Below are positions 1-8,070 of a stretch of 64,000 nt of DNA, piece by piece. Each line of letters starts with the position of its first letter. Position 1 is the first letter of the stretch. This DNA is from Allosediminivita pacifica (lineage in GTDB: Bacteria > Pseudomonadota > Alphaproteobacteria > Rhodobacterales > Rhodobacteraceae): the NCBI RefSeq assembly GCF_003054175.1, contig NZ_QBKN01000012.1:79190-143189 (forward strand), read 5' to 3'. Made by a program: the position numbers and the translations under genes. The notes under the pieces were generated by a model. It did no database searches, was not told the DNA's origin, and saw only the letters and a program-made list of their open reading frames with translations.

Positions 1-649
1 TCTCTGTGCCCTCGATGCCAAGGTCCGCCGCGGCCATGACCACGCAGGGCATGCCCATGTCGATGAGCGTGCAGGCGACACCCTCCACCTCGTCCACCGG
101 GCTGCCCGTGGGAAGCAGCGCCCCGCACATGCTGCCGGCCAGCCCCTCGAACAGGAGCGGCACGGGCGCGTGATGCCCCGGCACGCCGTCGATGCGGGCA
201 GAGCCCTCGTAGCTGACGCGGCTCTCCGGGGTGGCGACGGTGGCCTGCGCCACCTCGCCGGTGTTGAGCATGTGGATGCGCACGTGCGTCTCGCCCGCCT
301 GCGCCGCGACCAGCCCGCGCTCGATGGCGGCGGGGCCGACACCGGCCAGGATGTTGCCGCAGGCCTGGGCGTCCGTCACCACGGGCCTGTCGGGCATGAC
401 CTGCAGGAACAGGTAATCCACGTCGGCATCCGTGCGCGAGGGCGGCGACAGCACCGCCACCTTCGAGGTCAGCGGATCGGCGCCGCCGATGCCGTCGATC
501 TGCGCGGGATCGGGAGAGCCCATGACACGCAGCAGCAACGCGTCGCGCGCCGCCTCGTCATCCGGCAGGTCGGAGGCGAGGAAATAGGCCCCCTTCGACG
601 TGCCGCCCCGCATCCAGAGGCAGGGAATACCGTCCCGCTCGACACTCAT
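1..649 (-). CDS. galD: 4-oxalomesaconate tautomerase, PrpF family (3' end outside window)
   Basis: Only the N-terminal 216 residues are inside the window; the frame is open to base 1. The start is the ATG at 649, which overlaps the TGA of the upstream galC gene (ATGA), so the two are translationally coupled. The N-terminus, with MRGGTSKG near residue 13, is the hallmark of PrpF/GalD isomerases of the diaminopimelate-epimerase fold. A cysteine in the DAQACGN stretch near residue 97 matches a catalytic cysteine of this family. GalD converts the keto form of 4-oxalomesaconate to its enol form in gallate and protocatechuate meta-cleavage. The family also holds PrpF of the methylcitrate cycle, but galB and galC in the same operon make GalD the better reading. 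Confidence 0.85.
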   Translation of the reverse strand, partial: MSVERDGIPCLWMRGGTSKGAYFLASDLPDDEAARDALLLRVMGSPDPAQIDGIGGADPLTSKVAVLSPPSRTDADVDYLFLQVMPDRPVVTDAQACGNILAGVGPAAIERGLVAAQAGETHVRIHMLNTGEVAQATVATPESRVSYEGSARIDGVPGHHAPVPLLFEGLAGSMCGALLPTGSPVDEVEGVACTLIDMGMPCVVMAAADLGIEGTE

Positions 650-1326
650 AAGGAACGCACATAGCGCAGGCCCTTGGCGTCGAGCCGCCCGCGCATGTCG
701 TAGATGTCGAGCCCCAGCTCGCCCGCGGCGAGGCGCTTGCGCTTTTCTTCCTCGCGGGCGAGCCGCGCATCGGCATTGTCGGCGGTGGCCCCCGCCTCGG
801 ACCGCGGCACCACGCAGACACCGTCGTCATCGGCCACGATCACGTCGCCCGGCATCACCTGCGCGCCCGCGCAGACCACCGGCACGTTCACCGATCCCAG
901 GGTCTCCTTCACCGTGCCCTGCGCCGAGATGGCCGTCGACCAGACGGCGAACCCCATGGACCGCAGGTCGCGCGTGTCGCGCACGCCCGCGTCGATCACC
1001 AACGCCCGGCAGCCGCGCGACATGGCCGAGGTGGCCAGAAGGTCGCCGAAATAGCCCATGTCGCAGGGCGCGGTCGGGGCGAGCACGAGGATGTCGCCCT
1101 CCTCCAGCTGCTCGATGGCCACGTGGATCATCCAGTTGTCGCCCGGCGCCGCGCTGATCGTGACCGCCGACCCGGCAATGCCGAAATCCTGCTGGATCGG
1201 CCGCATCTTCGCGGACATGAGCCCGGTGCGGCCCTGCGCCTCGTGCACGGTGGCGACCCCGGCCCTTCCCAGCCGGGCGATCACCTCGTCCGAGGCGCGG
1301 GGGATGGACTGGACGACGACGGGCAT
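646..1326 (-). CDS. galC: 4-carboxy-4-hydroxy-2-oxoadipate aldolase / oxaloacetate decarboxylase
   Basis: RraA-fold class II aldolase (LigK/GalC), about 226 residues, the usual length. It cleaves 4-carboxy-4-hydroxy-2-oxoadipate to pyruvate and oxaloacetate, the last step of the gallate/protocatechuate meta pathway. The core AGVRDTRDL segment supplies the family's arginine and aspartate, and [11 protein letters not shown] and VVP follow as in LigK. I start at the ATG at 1326 because AAAGGA lies 8 bases upstream; an in-frame TTG at 1332 would add two residues. It sits between the VOC dioxygenase gene and galD on the minus strand. The 74-base gap to the upstream gene is filled by a hairpin repeat. 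Confidence 0.88.
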   Translation of the reverse strand: MPVVVQSIPRASDEVIARLGRAGVATVHEAQGRTGLMSAKMRPIQQDFGIAGSAVTISAAPGDNWMIHVAIEQLEEGDILVLAPTAPCDMGYFGDLLATSAMSRGCRALVIDAGVRDTRDLRSMGFAVWSTAISAQGTVKETLGSVNVPVVCAGAQVMPGDVIVADDDGVCVVPRSEAGATADNADARLAREEEKRKRLAAGELGLDIYDMRGRLDAKGLRYVRSL

Positions 1327-1344
1327 GGGCAAGATCCTTTTGTG

Positions 1345-1401
1345 CTTCTTCTTGGCTCAAATATTCCGGGGGAGTCCCGAAGGGACGGGGGCAGAGCCCC
1401 C
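1345..1401. repeat. Interspersed hairpin repeat, copy 1
   Basis: The 23 bases at 1345-1367 recur, inverted and with two mismatches, at 37996-38018. They are followed by two adjacent perfect hairpins: GTCCC/GGGAC at 1374-1386 (loop GAA) and GGGGGC/GCCCCC at 1387-1401 (loop AGA). The last hairpin includes the final base of the VOC gene's stop codon. From memory, similar intergenic elements are common in Rhodobacteraceae genomes. It lies inside the gal operon and could modulate galCD expression. Confidence 0.7.
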
Positions 1402-2369
1402 TAGTCCCCCACCGGCGGCGTGCCGTGGGTGTGGAAGGTCTCGATGGTCTTGAGACCCCAGGCCTGCCCCTTTTTGCGGTCGGCCTCGGTCCAGCAGACC
1501 GGTTCCCAGTCGGGGGCGAGGATCAGCCGCGCGCCGGCATTGGCGAGTTCCACCCGGTTGCCCGCCGGTTCCCACACATAGAGGAAGAAGGTGCCCTGGA
1601 TGGCGTGCTTGTGGGGGCCGGTCTCAATGTGCACGCCGTTCTCGAGGAATATGTCGGCGGCGCGCAGGATGTCCTCGCGCTGGTCGGTGGCATAGGTCAC
1701 GTGGTGCAGGCGGCCCTCGCCGCCGCCGTGTTCCTCGGTGCAGGCAAGGTCGTAGGTCTTGTTGTTGATGGTGAACCAGCAGCCGCCGATGCGGCCGTTG
1801 TCGAGCTGGATGTACTCGGTCACGCGGCTGCCCAGAACGGTTTCCATGAAGCGGCGGAACTCGCCCACATCCTCGGCCAGCAGGTTGAGGTGGTCGATCC
1901 GGCGGGGGCAGACGCCCTGCGCGTGGAACTTCGAGGCCATGTTCTTGAGCGCGGGCCGATCCTCGGGGGCGAGCACCGGGCGGTTGGTGTCGTAGTAGAG
2001 CTCGAAGACATGGCCGAAGGGATCCTCGACGCGGTAGGCGGGCCCGTGGCCGAGATCGCCCTCGACCCAGCCGAGGGCCTTGTAGTCCGAGGCCTCGATC
2101 ACCGCGATGCGCCGTTCCAGCGCCTCGGGGCTGGCGCAGCGGTAGCCGATGTGGCCGACACCGGTGGTGTGGTGCTTCGTGAGCTTCAGCGAGTGGAACT
2201 CGTAATCCTCCCACGCCCGCAGGTAGGCGCTGGTTTCATCCTGCGCCGAGAGCTTCAGCCCGTAGACCCGGGTGAAGAAGTCGAGGCTTTCCTCGAACTT
2301 GTCGGTGTAGACCTCCACATGCCCGAGGTGGGCCACGTCGAAGGCGGGGTTCGTCGGTGTGGTCGTCAT
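1401..2369 (-). CDS. Two-domain VOC-family extradiol ring-cleavage dioxygenase (type I)
   Basis: A 322-residue protein with two vicinal-oxygen-chelate domains (about 12-130 and 155-290), the architecture of type I extradiol dioxygenases such as catechol 2,3-dioxygenase. The C-terminal domain keeps the likely iron ligands: His160 (RIDHLNLL), His222 or His223 (RLHHVTYAT) and Glu274 (NRVELANAG). The start is the ATG at 2369 with GGAGGA eight bases upstream; an in-frame start at 2396 would add nine residues without a ribosome site. It lies between galB and galC, so it probably makes the ring-fission product this operon consumes. Known gallate and protocatechuate 4,5-dioxygenases are the unrelated type II (LigB) family. 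The substrate is therefore uncertain; a carboxylated catechol or trihydroxybenzoate is my inference. Confidence 0.8.
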   Translation of the reverse strand: MTTTPTNPAFDVAHLGHVEVYTDKFEESLDFFTRVYGLKLSAQDETSAYLRAWEDYEFHSLKLTKHHTTGVGHIGYRCASPEALERRIAVIEASDYKALGWVEGDLGHGPAYRVEDPFGHVFELYYDTNRPVLAPEDRPALKNMASKFHAQGVCPRRIDHLNLLAEDVGEFRRFMETVLGSRVTEYIQLDNGRIGGCWFTINNKTYDLACTEEHGGGEGRLHHVTYATDQREDILRAADIFLENGVHIETGPHKHAIQGTFFLYVWEPAGNRVELANAGARLILAPDWEPVCWTEADRKKGQAWGLKTIETFHTHGTPPVGD

Positions 2370-2444
2370 ATGTCTTGTCCTCCCCGGGGCGCGCATGGCC
2401 CCTCGTCGCGGGCCTGTCGCCCGCCGTCGTTTCGTGGCCGTGGC

Positions 2445-3179
2445 TCAGAGTTCATCCACCGTGCGCGGGAAGATCGACTGGAAGCCCTCGGCATACTTGC
2501 AGTCGCGCCCCCCGGACTGGCCGCCGGAGTTGCGCTTGAAGTGGTTCGCGCGCTGTTGGGCGACGCGGGTGTAATACTCCCACAGGTGTTCCTGTCCCTG
2601 CATGCACTCGATGGCGGCACGCTTCTTTTCCCAGACGGGCGTGATGTCGAGGAAGGTGTCGGGCTTCCAGCCCATCTGCTCGGTCTGGTGCGGTTCGAAG
2701 AGGTAGAGTTGCGGGGCGCCGAGCACCTTTTCGCCGGGGTTGTGGCCCCAGGCCTGCGCGATCATCCGGCATTCCAGCGCGACCTGCGTCGTGTTCATGT
2801 GGTCGGTGTTGTAGGGGTCGTATTGCGAGTGCGAGAGCATGAAGACGGGCTGCACCTTCCGGATCACGTCGACGATCCGCATCTTGTTCTCGCGACTGAA
2901 ATCGAGCGGGTAGTCGCCCATGTCGAGGCAGACGAGGTCATGCACGCCGAGTGCCTCCGCCGCGTTCTGCGCCTCCTCGTGCCGGACCTGCTTCACCCGG
3001 TCGAGGGTCATGCCCTCCTGCTTCCAGAGCTTGGCGCTTTCGCCGCGTTCGCCGAAGGAGAGGCAGAGCACGGTGACGTCGTAGCCCTTCTCGGCATGCA
3101 GCGCGATGGCGCCGCCGCAGCGCCAGACGAAATCGGCGGCATGGGCCGAGATCACGAGGGCCGTCTTGCTGTCTGACAT
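2445..3179 (-). CDS. galB: 4-oxalomesaconate hydratase, PIG-L superfamily
   Basis: A 244-residue PIG-L/LmbE-fold metalloenzyme. The N-terminal SAHAADF motif supplies His13 and Asp16, and TDHMNTT supplies His127, the expected zinc ligands. Although the fold is that of N-acetylglucosaminyl-PI de-N-acetylases, GalB of Pseudomonas putida is a PIG-L member that hydrates the enol form of 4-oxalomesaconate to 4-carboxy-4-hydroxy-2-oxoadipate, the substrate of the GalC encoded two genes downstream. First gene of the operon galB-VOC-galC-galD, read leftward from a divergent promoter region shared with the dehydrogenase gene. The operon context is what separates it from other PIG-L proteins. Confidence 0.85.
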   Translation of the reverse strand: MSDSKTALVISAHAADFVWRCGGAIALHAEKGYDVTVLCLSFGERGESAKLWKQEGMTLDRVKQVRHEEAQNAAEALGVHDLVCLDMGDYPLDFSRENKMRIVDVIRKVQPVFMLSHSQYDPYNTDHMNTTQVALECRMIAQAWGHNPGEKVLGAPQLYLFEPHQTEQMGWKPDTFLDITPVWEKKRAAIECMQGQEHLWEYYTRVAQQRANHFKRNSGGQSGGRDCKYAEGFQSIFPRTVDEL

Positions 3180-3336
3180 GGGTCTTCCTTCTCCTCCACC
3201 TCGGGGTGCAGGGTTTCGCAAGCGGGGCGGTTTGGCAATTTCGAAATGGGTGCGTGGGTATAAGTTTCGGCTATAGAGGCTGGAGCCGCGCGGTGCGCTG
3301 TGCCAGCCTTGGGCCGTTTTCAGGGAGGAGCTTGCC
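3180..3336. promoter_or_regulatory. Divergent promoter region, candidate LysR operators
   Basis: The 157 bases between galB and the dehydrogenase gene hold a perfect 10-base palindrome ATTTCGAAAT at 3238-3247 and a TATA-N9-TATA stretch at 3259-3275. Both are the kind of AT-rich dyad that LysR proteins bind, and a LysR gene lies downstream in the rightward unit. GGAGGAG at about 3324-3330 is the ribosome site of the rightward gene. The regulator assignment is inference. Confidence 0.45.
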
Positions 3337-4221
3337 ATGTCCGATGTGCAGCAGACGGCCGGTGCGATAGCCTTCGTGGGCTTCGGCGAGGCGGCGCGGG
3401 CCTTCGTGTCGGGCTGGGGGCCGGGGGCGCCTGCGGGGCTGCGCGCCTTCGACGTGAAGATGCGCGACCCGGCGGCGCGTGAGGCGATGCTGGAGGCCTG
3501 CGCGGCGCATGGCGTGCACGGGGAGGCCGAGGTGCGTGGCGCGCTGGAAGGCGCCCCCGCCGTGTTCTGTCTTGTCACCGCGGACCGCGCGCTGGAGGCG
3601 GCGGAGGCCTGCGAAGGGCTTGCGCCGGGGGCGCTCTGGCTCGACGGGAATTCCTGCGCGCCCGAGACCAAGCGGCAGGCGGAGGAGGTGATCGCGGCCA
3701 AGGGCGGGCGCTACGTGGACGTGGCGATCATGGCGCCCGTGCACCCGAAGAAGCATCGCGTGCCGCTGCTGCTGTCGGGGCCGCATGCGGAGGCTGCGGC
3801 AGAGGTGCTGTCGGCGCTGGGGATGTCGCCGCGCGTGGCGGGGGAGGAGGTCGGCGCGGCCTCGACCATCAAGATGCTGCGGTCGGTGATGATAAAGGGA
3901 ATGGAGGCGCTGAGCGCGGAATGCCTGCTTGCGGCGCGCCGGGCGGGCGTGGACGACGCGGTGCTGGGATCTCTCGCTGCGTCGAACCCGGAGGTCGACT
4001 GGGAGGGGCGCGGGACCTATCACCTTGGCCGGATGATCGAGCACGGCGAGAGACGCGCCGCCGAGATGCGGGAGGTTGTGCGCACGGTCGAGGGGCTTGG
4101 CCTGCCCGCCGACATGGCGCGGGCGGTGGTGCTTTGGCAGGCGCGGGTCGCCGGGGCCGGGGCCGAGCTGGGGGAGGAGGCCTTTGGGCCGCGCGCCGAC
4201 CGGCTGCTGGACCGGCTGTGA
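3337..4221 (+). CDS. NAD(P)-dependent oxidoreductase with DUF1932-type C-terminal domain
   Basis: A 294-residue member of the 6-phosphogluconate/3-hydroxyisobutyrate dehydrogenase superfamily. A Rossmann start, IAFVGFGEAARAF at about 10-22, gives the GxGxxA nucleotide loop. LDGNSCAPETK near residue 107 matches the substrate-binding segment and KMLRSVMIKGMEAL near 180 holds the catalytic-lysine region. The C-terminal third is helical and DUF1932-like. The start is an ATG preceded by GGAGGAG. It is divergent from galB and overlaps the LysR gene by four bases (GTGA), so it is probably co-regulated with the aromatic operon. The substrate is unknown; an acid linked to the ring-cleavage branch is a guess. 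Confidence 0.75.
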   Translation: MSDVQQTAGAIAFVGFGEAARAFVSGWGPGAPAGLRAFDVKMRDPAAREAMLEACAAHGVHGEAEVRGALEGAPAVFCLVTADRALEAAEACEGLAPGALWLDGNSCAPETKRQAEEVIAAKGGRYVDVAIMAPVHPKKHRVPLLLSGPHAEAAAEVLSALGMSPRVAGEEVGAASTIKMLRSVMIKGMEALSAECLLAARRAGVDDAVLGSLAASNPEVDWEGRGTYHLGRMIEHGERRAAEMREVVRTVEGLGLPADMARAVVLWQARVAGAGAELGEEAFGPRADRLLDRL

Positions 4222-5384
4222 TCCCGCGCAACCTGCGCCATTTGCGGGCCTTTCACGCCGCCGTCACCCGCGGATCGCTGAGCGGCGCAGCGCAGGTCGC
4301 GGGCGTGTCGCAGCCTGCCGTGACCCAGAGCCTGCGCAAGCTGGAAGAGGCCGCGGGCGGGGCGCTGTTGTCGCGGACGGGGCAGGGGGTTCTGCCGACC
4401 GAGCGGGGCGAGGTGCTGGCGGCGCGCGTCGCGCGGGCCTTCGCGCGGCTGGACCCGGCGCTGGCGGAGATCGCGCCGAAGCTGCCGGGGCGGGTGACGC
4501 TGGCGCAGTTGCGGGCGCTGATGGCGCTGGGCGAGACGGAGAACTTCACGCTGGCGGCGGGGCAGCTGGGGCTGTCGCAGCCCTCGGTGCACCGGGCGGT
4601 GACGCGGCTCGAGCAGGAGGCGGGGCAGGCGCTGCTGGAACGGCGCAGCCACGGGATCGTCCTGCGTCGTCCGGCGCGGGCGCTGGTGCAGGCGGCGCGG
4701 CTGGCGCTGGCGGAGCTCGACCAGGCGGAGGCGGATTTGGCGGCGCTGGACGGTCGCGCGGCGGGACAGATCGTGGTGGGCGCGCTGCCGCTGGCGCGAT
4801 CGGCGCTGCTGCCCACGGCGTTGGCCCGGTTCCGCGAGGAACACCCGGGGCAGAGCCTGAAGGTGATCGACGGACCTTACGACACGCTTCTGGCGGGGCT
4901 GAGGCGGGGCGACATCGACCTGATCCTGGGGGCGCTGCGCGACCCGGCGCCCATCGGCGACGTGGTGCAGGAGCGGTTGTTCGACGACCGGCTGTGCATG
5001 CTGGCGGGGCGGGAGCATGCGCTGGTCGGGCAGGCGGGGCTGACGGCGGAGGGGCTGCGGGACCATCCCTGGATCGTGCCGCGCGCGGGCACCCCGGCGC
5101 GGGACCAGTTCAATGCCTTCTTCGCCGGGGTCGGCGCGCCGGAGCGGATCATCGAATCCGGCTCCGTCCTGCTCATGCGCGAGCTGCTGCGGGGCAGTGG
5201 GCACCTGGGGTGCATCTCGGCGATGCAGGCCGAGGCCGAGGTGCAGCACGGGCTGTTGGTGACGCTCGACGTGGCGGTCGACTGGCCCGCGCGGCCCATC
5301 GGGTTGAGTTGTCGCGCCGACTGGGTGCCGACGCGGGCGCAGGCGCTGCTTCTGACGATTCTTCGCGAAACCGCTGCCGGCTGA
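4218..5384 (+). CDS. LysR-family regulator with two tandem HTH domains
   Basis: A 388-residue regulator, about 90 longer than a normal LysR protein. The extra length is a second winged-helix domain: residues about 5-75 (RHLRAFHAAVTRGSLSGAAQ, then SQPAVTQSLRKLEE) and about 90-165 (LAQLRALMALGETENFTLAA, then SQPSVHRAVTRLEQEAG) are both complete LysR HTHs. The periplasmic-binding-like effector domain follows from about 180. The start is the GTG at 4218, overlapping the upstream stop as GTGA; no ATG lies near. It probably controls the divergent gal operon and its own unit in response to an aromatic intermediate. The double HTH is directly visible; the target is inferred from position. Confidence 0.85.
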   Translation: MIPRNLRHLRAFHAAVTRGSLSGAAQVAGVSQPAVTQSLRKLEEAAGGALLSRTGQGVLPTERGEVLAARVARAFARLDPALAEIAPKLPGRVTLAQLRALMALGETENFTLAAGQLGLSQPSVHRAVTRLEQEAGQALLERRSHGIVLRRPARALVQAARLALAELDQAEADLAALDGRAAGQIVVGALPLARSALLPTALARFREEHPGQSLKVIDGPYDTLLAGLRRGDIDLILGALRDPAPIGDVVQERLFDDRLCMLAGREHALVGQAGLTAEGLRDHPWIVPRAGTPARDQFNAFFAGVGAPERIIESGSVLLMRELLRGSGHLGCISAMQAEAEVQHGLLVTLDVAVDWPARPIGLSCRADWVPTRAQALLLTILRETAAG

Positions 5385-5551
5385 GCGGGCGAAGGGCTGT
5401 CTGGTGCATCGAATGCCGCTTCAAGCGTCGCCATGGCGGCGGGAATAGGAGACTTGACAGGTGGATTCGTGCAATTTCCGAAACAAATTTTTGGGCGAAC
5501 GGCCGAACTGGGTTAAGGTTTACCATACGTCATTCGACTCGGTGCTTTTCC
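5385..5551. promoter_or_regulatory. Intergenic region upstream of the OmpA-like gene
   Basis: The 167 bases hold TTGACA at 5454-5459 but no convincing -10 box at the right distance, and an AT-rich stretch (5470-5550) just before the OmpA-like gene. This probably carries the promoter for the OmpA/caspase pair. No terminator for the LysR gene was recognised. Confidence 0.3.
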
Positions 5552-6094
5552 ATGAAACTCATTTCAGCCTCTTTCCTGGCGATTCTGATTGCTCTTCCCC
5601 TCACGGGTGCCGCACGGGCCCAGGTCATCGATCCCGAAGTCATGGTTGAAAAGGTTGCGCAGGAGCGCAACGGGCCGCTTGTCACGGCGCTGAAGGAACA
5701 GGGCGCTCTGACCATGACGCCCGACCAGCGCCTGCCGCCCTCGTTCGATTTCGCCTCCATGGACGTGGGCGTCGCCTTCGATGGTGACAGCCATCTTCTG
5801 ACCACGCAGGGGATGAAGGCGCTGCGCTCGGTCGCGGCCGCGCTGGGGGATGCGCGGCTGTCGCGTCAGAACTTCCAGGTGGCGGCACACATGGCCGCAA
5901 ACGGGCGGGCCGACACGGCCCGGGTTTCGGCCAAGCGGGCGCAGGCCGTGGTCGATCACCTCGTCTACTTCTACGGCATCCCGCGTGACCGGCTGGTGCC
6001 GGTCGGCTACGGGGACAGCGCGCCGCGCAATGCCGGCAATCCTGCCTTCCTGGAGAACACCCGCATCGCCTTTGTCAACGTCACCGGGCTCTGA
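5552..6094 (+). CDS. Secreted OmpA-like domain protein
   Basis: A 180-residue protein. Residues 1-24 form a classic signal peptide (ISASFLAILIALPLTGAARA, cleavage before QVID). The rest is a short linker and an OmpA-C-like peptidoglycan-associating domain from about 70. It carries QGMKALRSVAAAL, the typical NGRADTARVSAKRAQAVVDHL helix in degenerate form, and the closing GYGDSAPRN...NTRIAFVN. The canonical 'NxxLSxxRA' motif is replaced by TARVSAKRA. It lies 38 bases before the caspase-like gene in the same direction, and both products are predicted to be exported, so they may act together at the cell wall. The exact ligand is unknown. Confidence 0.75.
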   Translation: MKLISASFLAILIALPLTGAARAQVIDPEVMVEKVAQERNGPLVTALKEQGALTMTPDQRLPPSFDFASMDVGVAFDGDSHLLTTQGMKALRSVAAALGDARLSRQNFQVAAHMAANGRADTARVSAKRAQAVVDHLVYFYGIPRDRLVPVGYGDSAPRNAGNPAFLENTRIAFVNVTGL

Positions 6095-6132
6095 GCCCGC
6101 GCCTCTTCCACGCTGCCAGCGAGGTACAAGAC

Positions 6133-7734
6133 ATGCTCAAGAGACTCATCATCCTGACGTTCGCCACCGTCTTCGGCCTTGCCGGGGCCGCGCAGGCCGA
6201 GAAACGGGTGGCCCTGGTGATCGGCAACAGCCAGTACCAGGCGACCGCACCGCTCAAGAACCCCGAGAACGACGCCAAGGCGGTGGCCGCCAAGCTGGGC
6301 GGGCTCGGGTTCGACGTGGTCGAGGGCTACAACCTGTCCTACGATGCCATGCGCGACAAGGTGCGCGACTTTGCTCGCGAGGCGAGTGACGCGGACCTGA
6401 CGATCTTCTACTACGCGGGCCACGGCATCGCGGTGGACAGCACCAACTACATGGTGCCGATCGACGCACGGATGGACGACCCCATCGACTGGGAGTTCGA
6501 GGTTTTTGCGCTCACCGACGTGCTGCGGCACTTCGAGCGGTCCTCCGGGCCGAGCCTGGTGTTCCTCGATGCCTGCCGCGACAATCCCATGGCGCAGCAG
6601 CTGGCCGCGCTGAACGGGCTTGGGACGCGGTCGTTGTCGACGCGGGGGCTGAGTCCGATTTCGACGCAGCACCTGGGCACCCGGGGGTCGGTTATCGCCT
6701 ACGCGACCGAGCCGGGGCAGGTGGCGCAAGATGGCACAGGGCGCAATTCGCCCTTCACCACGGCGCTGCTCGAGCACATCGGGACGACCAACACGGATTT
6801 CGCCTCGCTGACCTCGCGGATCACGCGGGACGTGCTGGCCGCGACCGACAACCAGCAGCGGCCGCGTTTCGACGTGTCGCTGACCGGGCCGCTGATCCTG
6901 AACGCGGTGCATACGCCCGAGGCCGCGGCGGAGCCGCAATTGGCCCTGGCCGCGGCTGTCACGCCACTCTCGCCCGGCGGCGTGAGCTCCGGGGGCGGGA
7001 AACAGGCGGGCGGCAGCGGTGGCGGTTCGGCCTTCGAGATCGAGAAGATCGTCTTCGAGACCGCCAAGGAGAGCGGCGACGCGGCGGACTACCAGGCCTA
7101 TCTCGACGCCTATCCGAACGGGGTTTTCGCGACGCTGGCGCGCAACGCGATCTCGCGGCTCGAGGAGGACCTTGAGGAGCCCGCGGTGGTGGCCTCGGCC
7201 ACGGGGGCGGCGCCGGCTATCCCGGTATCGACCACGCGGGTGATCGACGCGCCGCTGCGGCTGCGTCCGACGCCCGAAGGCCTGGCGCAGCCCGCCTCGC
7301 AGGTCAGCGAGGCCTGGCTGGGCCTGACGCGGGACCAGCGGCGCGAGGTGCAGGGCCGGCTGAACGTCGCGGGCCACAATGTCGGCGGGGTCGACGGGAT
7401 CTTCGGCAACGGCACGCGCCGGGGTGTCAGCTCGTGGCAGGCGGCCAACGGTTTCCCGGCGACCGGGTATCTCAACACCATCCAGCACCAGATGCTGGTG
7501 GCCAATACCGAGGCCGACTACAGGGTCTACCTGGCGACACGGCCTGCACCGGCGCCCAAGGCCTCGGGCGGGTCGGGGCGCAGCTCCTCGGCCAGCACGC
7601 GGTCGCGCACGAGCAGCGTGTCGACCAGCAGCCGACGGGCCCCTGCGGCGCAGCGCAGCAACTCGGCTGCGGCGGATGCGGCGGCGGCGGCGATCTTCGG
7701 AGCAGCAGTCGGAGCGATCCTGAGCCGGCGCTGA
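6133..7734 (+). CDS. Secreted caspase-family (C14) protein with peptidoglycan-binding domain
   Basis: A 533-residue protein. A signal peptide spans residues 1-22 (ending GAAQAEK). A caspase-like p20 domain spans about 23-260, with the catalytic histidine in FYYAGHGIA near residue 97 and the catalytic cysteine in LDACRDNP near 152. A segment with KESGDAADYQAYLDAYPNG near 320 is a short repeat-like module common in bacterial caspase-family proteins. A PG_binding_1 domain follows at about 390-450 (GRLNVAGHNVGGVDGIFGNG). A Ser/Arg-rich tail ends in an alanine-rich hydrophobic stretch. Both catalytic residues are present, so it may be an active periplasmic protease. The substrate is unknown. It follows the OmpA-like gene. 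Confidence 0.8.
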   Translation: MLKRLIILTFATVFGLAGAAQAEKRVALVIGNSQYQATAPLKNPENDAKAVAAKLGGLGFDVVEGYNLSYDAMRDKVRDFAREASDADLTIFYYAGHGIAVDSTNYMVPIDARMDDPIDWEFEVFALTDVLRHFERSSGPSLVFLDACRDNPMAQQLAALNGLGTRSLSTRGLSPISTQHLGTRGSVIAYATEPGQVAQDGTGRNSPFTTALLEHIGTTNTDFASLTSRITRDVLAATDNQQRPRFDVSLTGPLILNAVHTPEAAAEPQLALAAAVTPLSPGGVSSGGGKQAGGSGGGSAFEIEKIVFETAKESGDAADYQAYLDAYPNGVFATLARNAISRLEEDLEEPAVVASATGAAPAIPVSTTRVIDAPLRLRPTPEGLAQPASQVSEAWLGLTRDQRREVQGRLNVAGHNVGGVDGIFGNGTRRGVSSWQAANGFPATGYLNTIQHQMLVANTEADYRVYLATRPAPAPKASGGSGRSSSASTRSRTSSVSTSSRRAPAAQRSNSAAADAAAAAIFGAAVGAILSRR

Positions 7735-8070
7735 TCGCACCCGACCCTGATGATCTGATGCAAGGCGGCGCCCCGGCGCCGCCCTTGTCATGCCGGGCCC
7801 ATGCGGGCGGCGGTGGTGAAGTCATGGAGTGGAAAAAACGAAACGGCGCGGTCCGTTGCCTTCGCCGCGAGGCCGTCGGTGTGAGGGCAACATGGATGAT
7901 GACGAGAAGCGTCAATCCGCCGAAATGCGGGTTTGCCGGGCTCCGCTGGCACACGAGCGAAAATCCGCTGCCACATTTCCTTCGTTGGCTGGTGCTCCAC
8001 GGGCGTGATAGCTATCACGTGGATATCCGTAAAAGGTTCATCAGAGAGTTCGATTTGCCGGAGGTCAGCT
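7735..8070. terminator. Hairpin terminator and intergenic stretch after the caspase-like gene
   Basis: A GGCGGCGCC (7764-7772) / GGCGCCGCC (7775-7783) hairpin followed by CTTGTC probably ends the OmpA-caspase unit. The remaining bases up to 8070 should hold the promoter of the receiver gene. I see no convincing gene here; several open frames exist but none has a ribosome site or a recognisable product. Confidence 0.5.

Noticed and set aside
1425..3176. Very long open frame antisense to galB and the VOC gene
   Set aside because: In GC-rich DNA the complement of a real gene is often open. The translation shows no domain, and the opposite strand encodes clear enzymes with ribosome sites.
2445..3179. 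De-N-acetylase of the LmbE/PIG-L type
   Set aside because: The fold is right, but operon membership with galC and galD makes 4-oxalomesaconate hydratase the more likely function.
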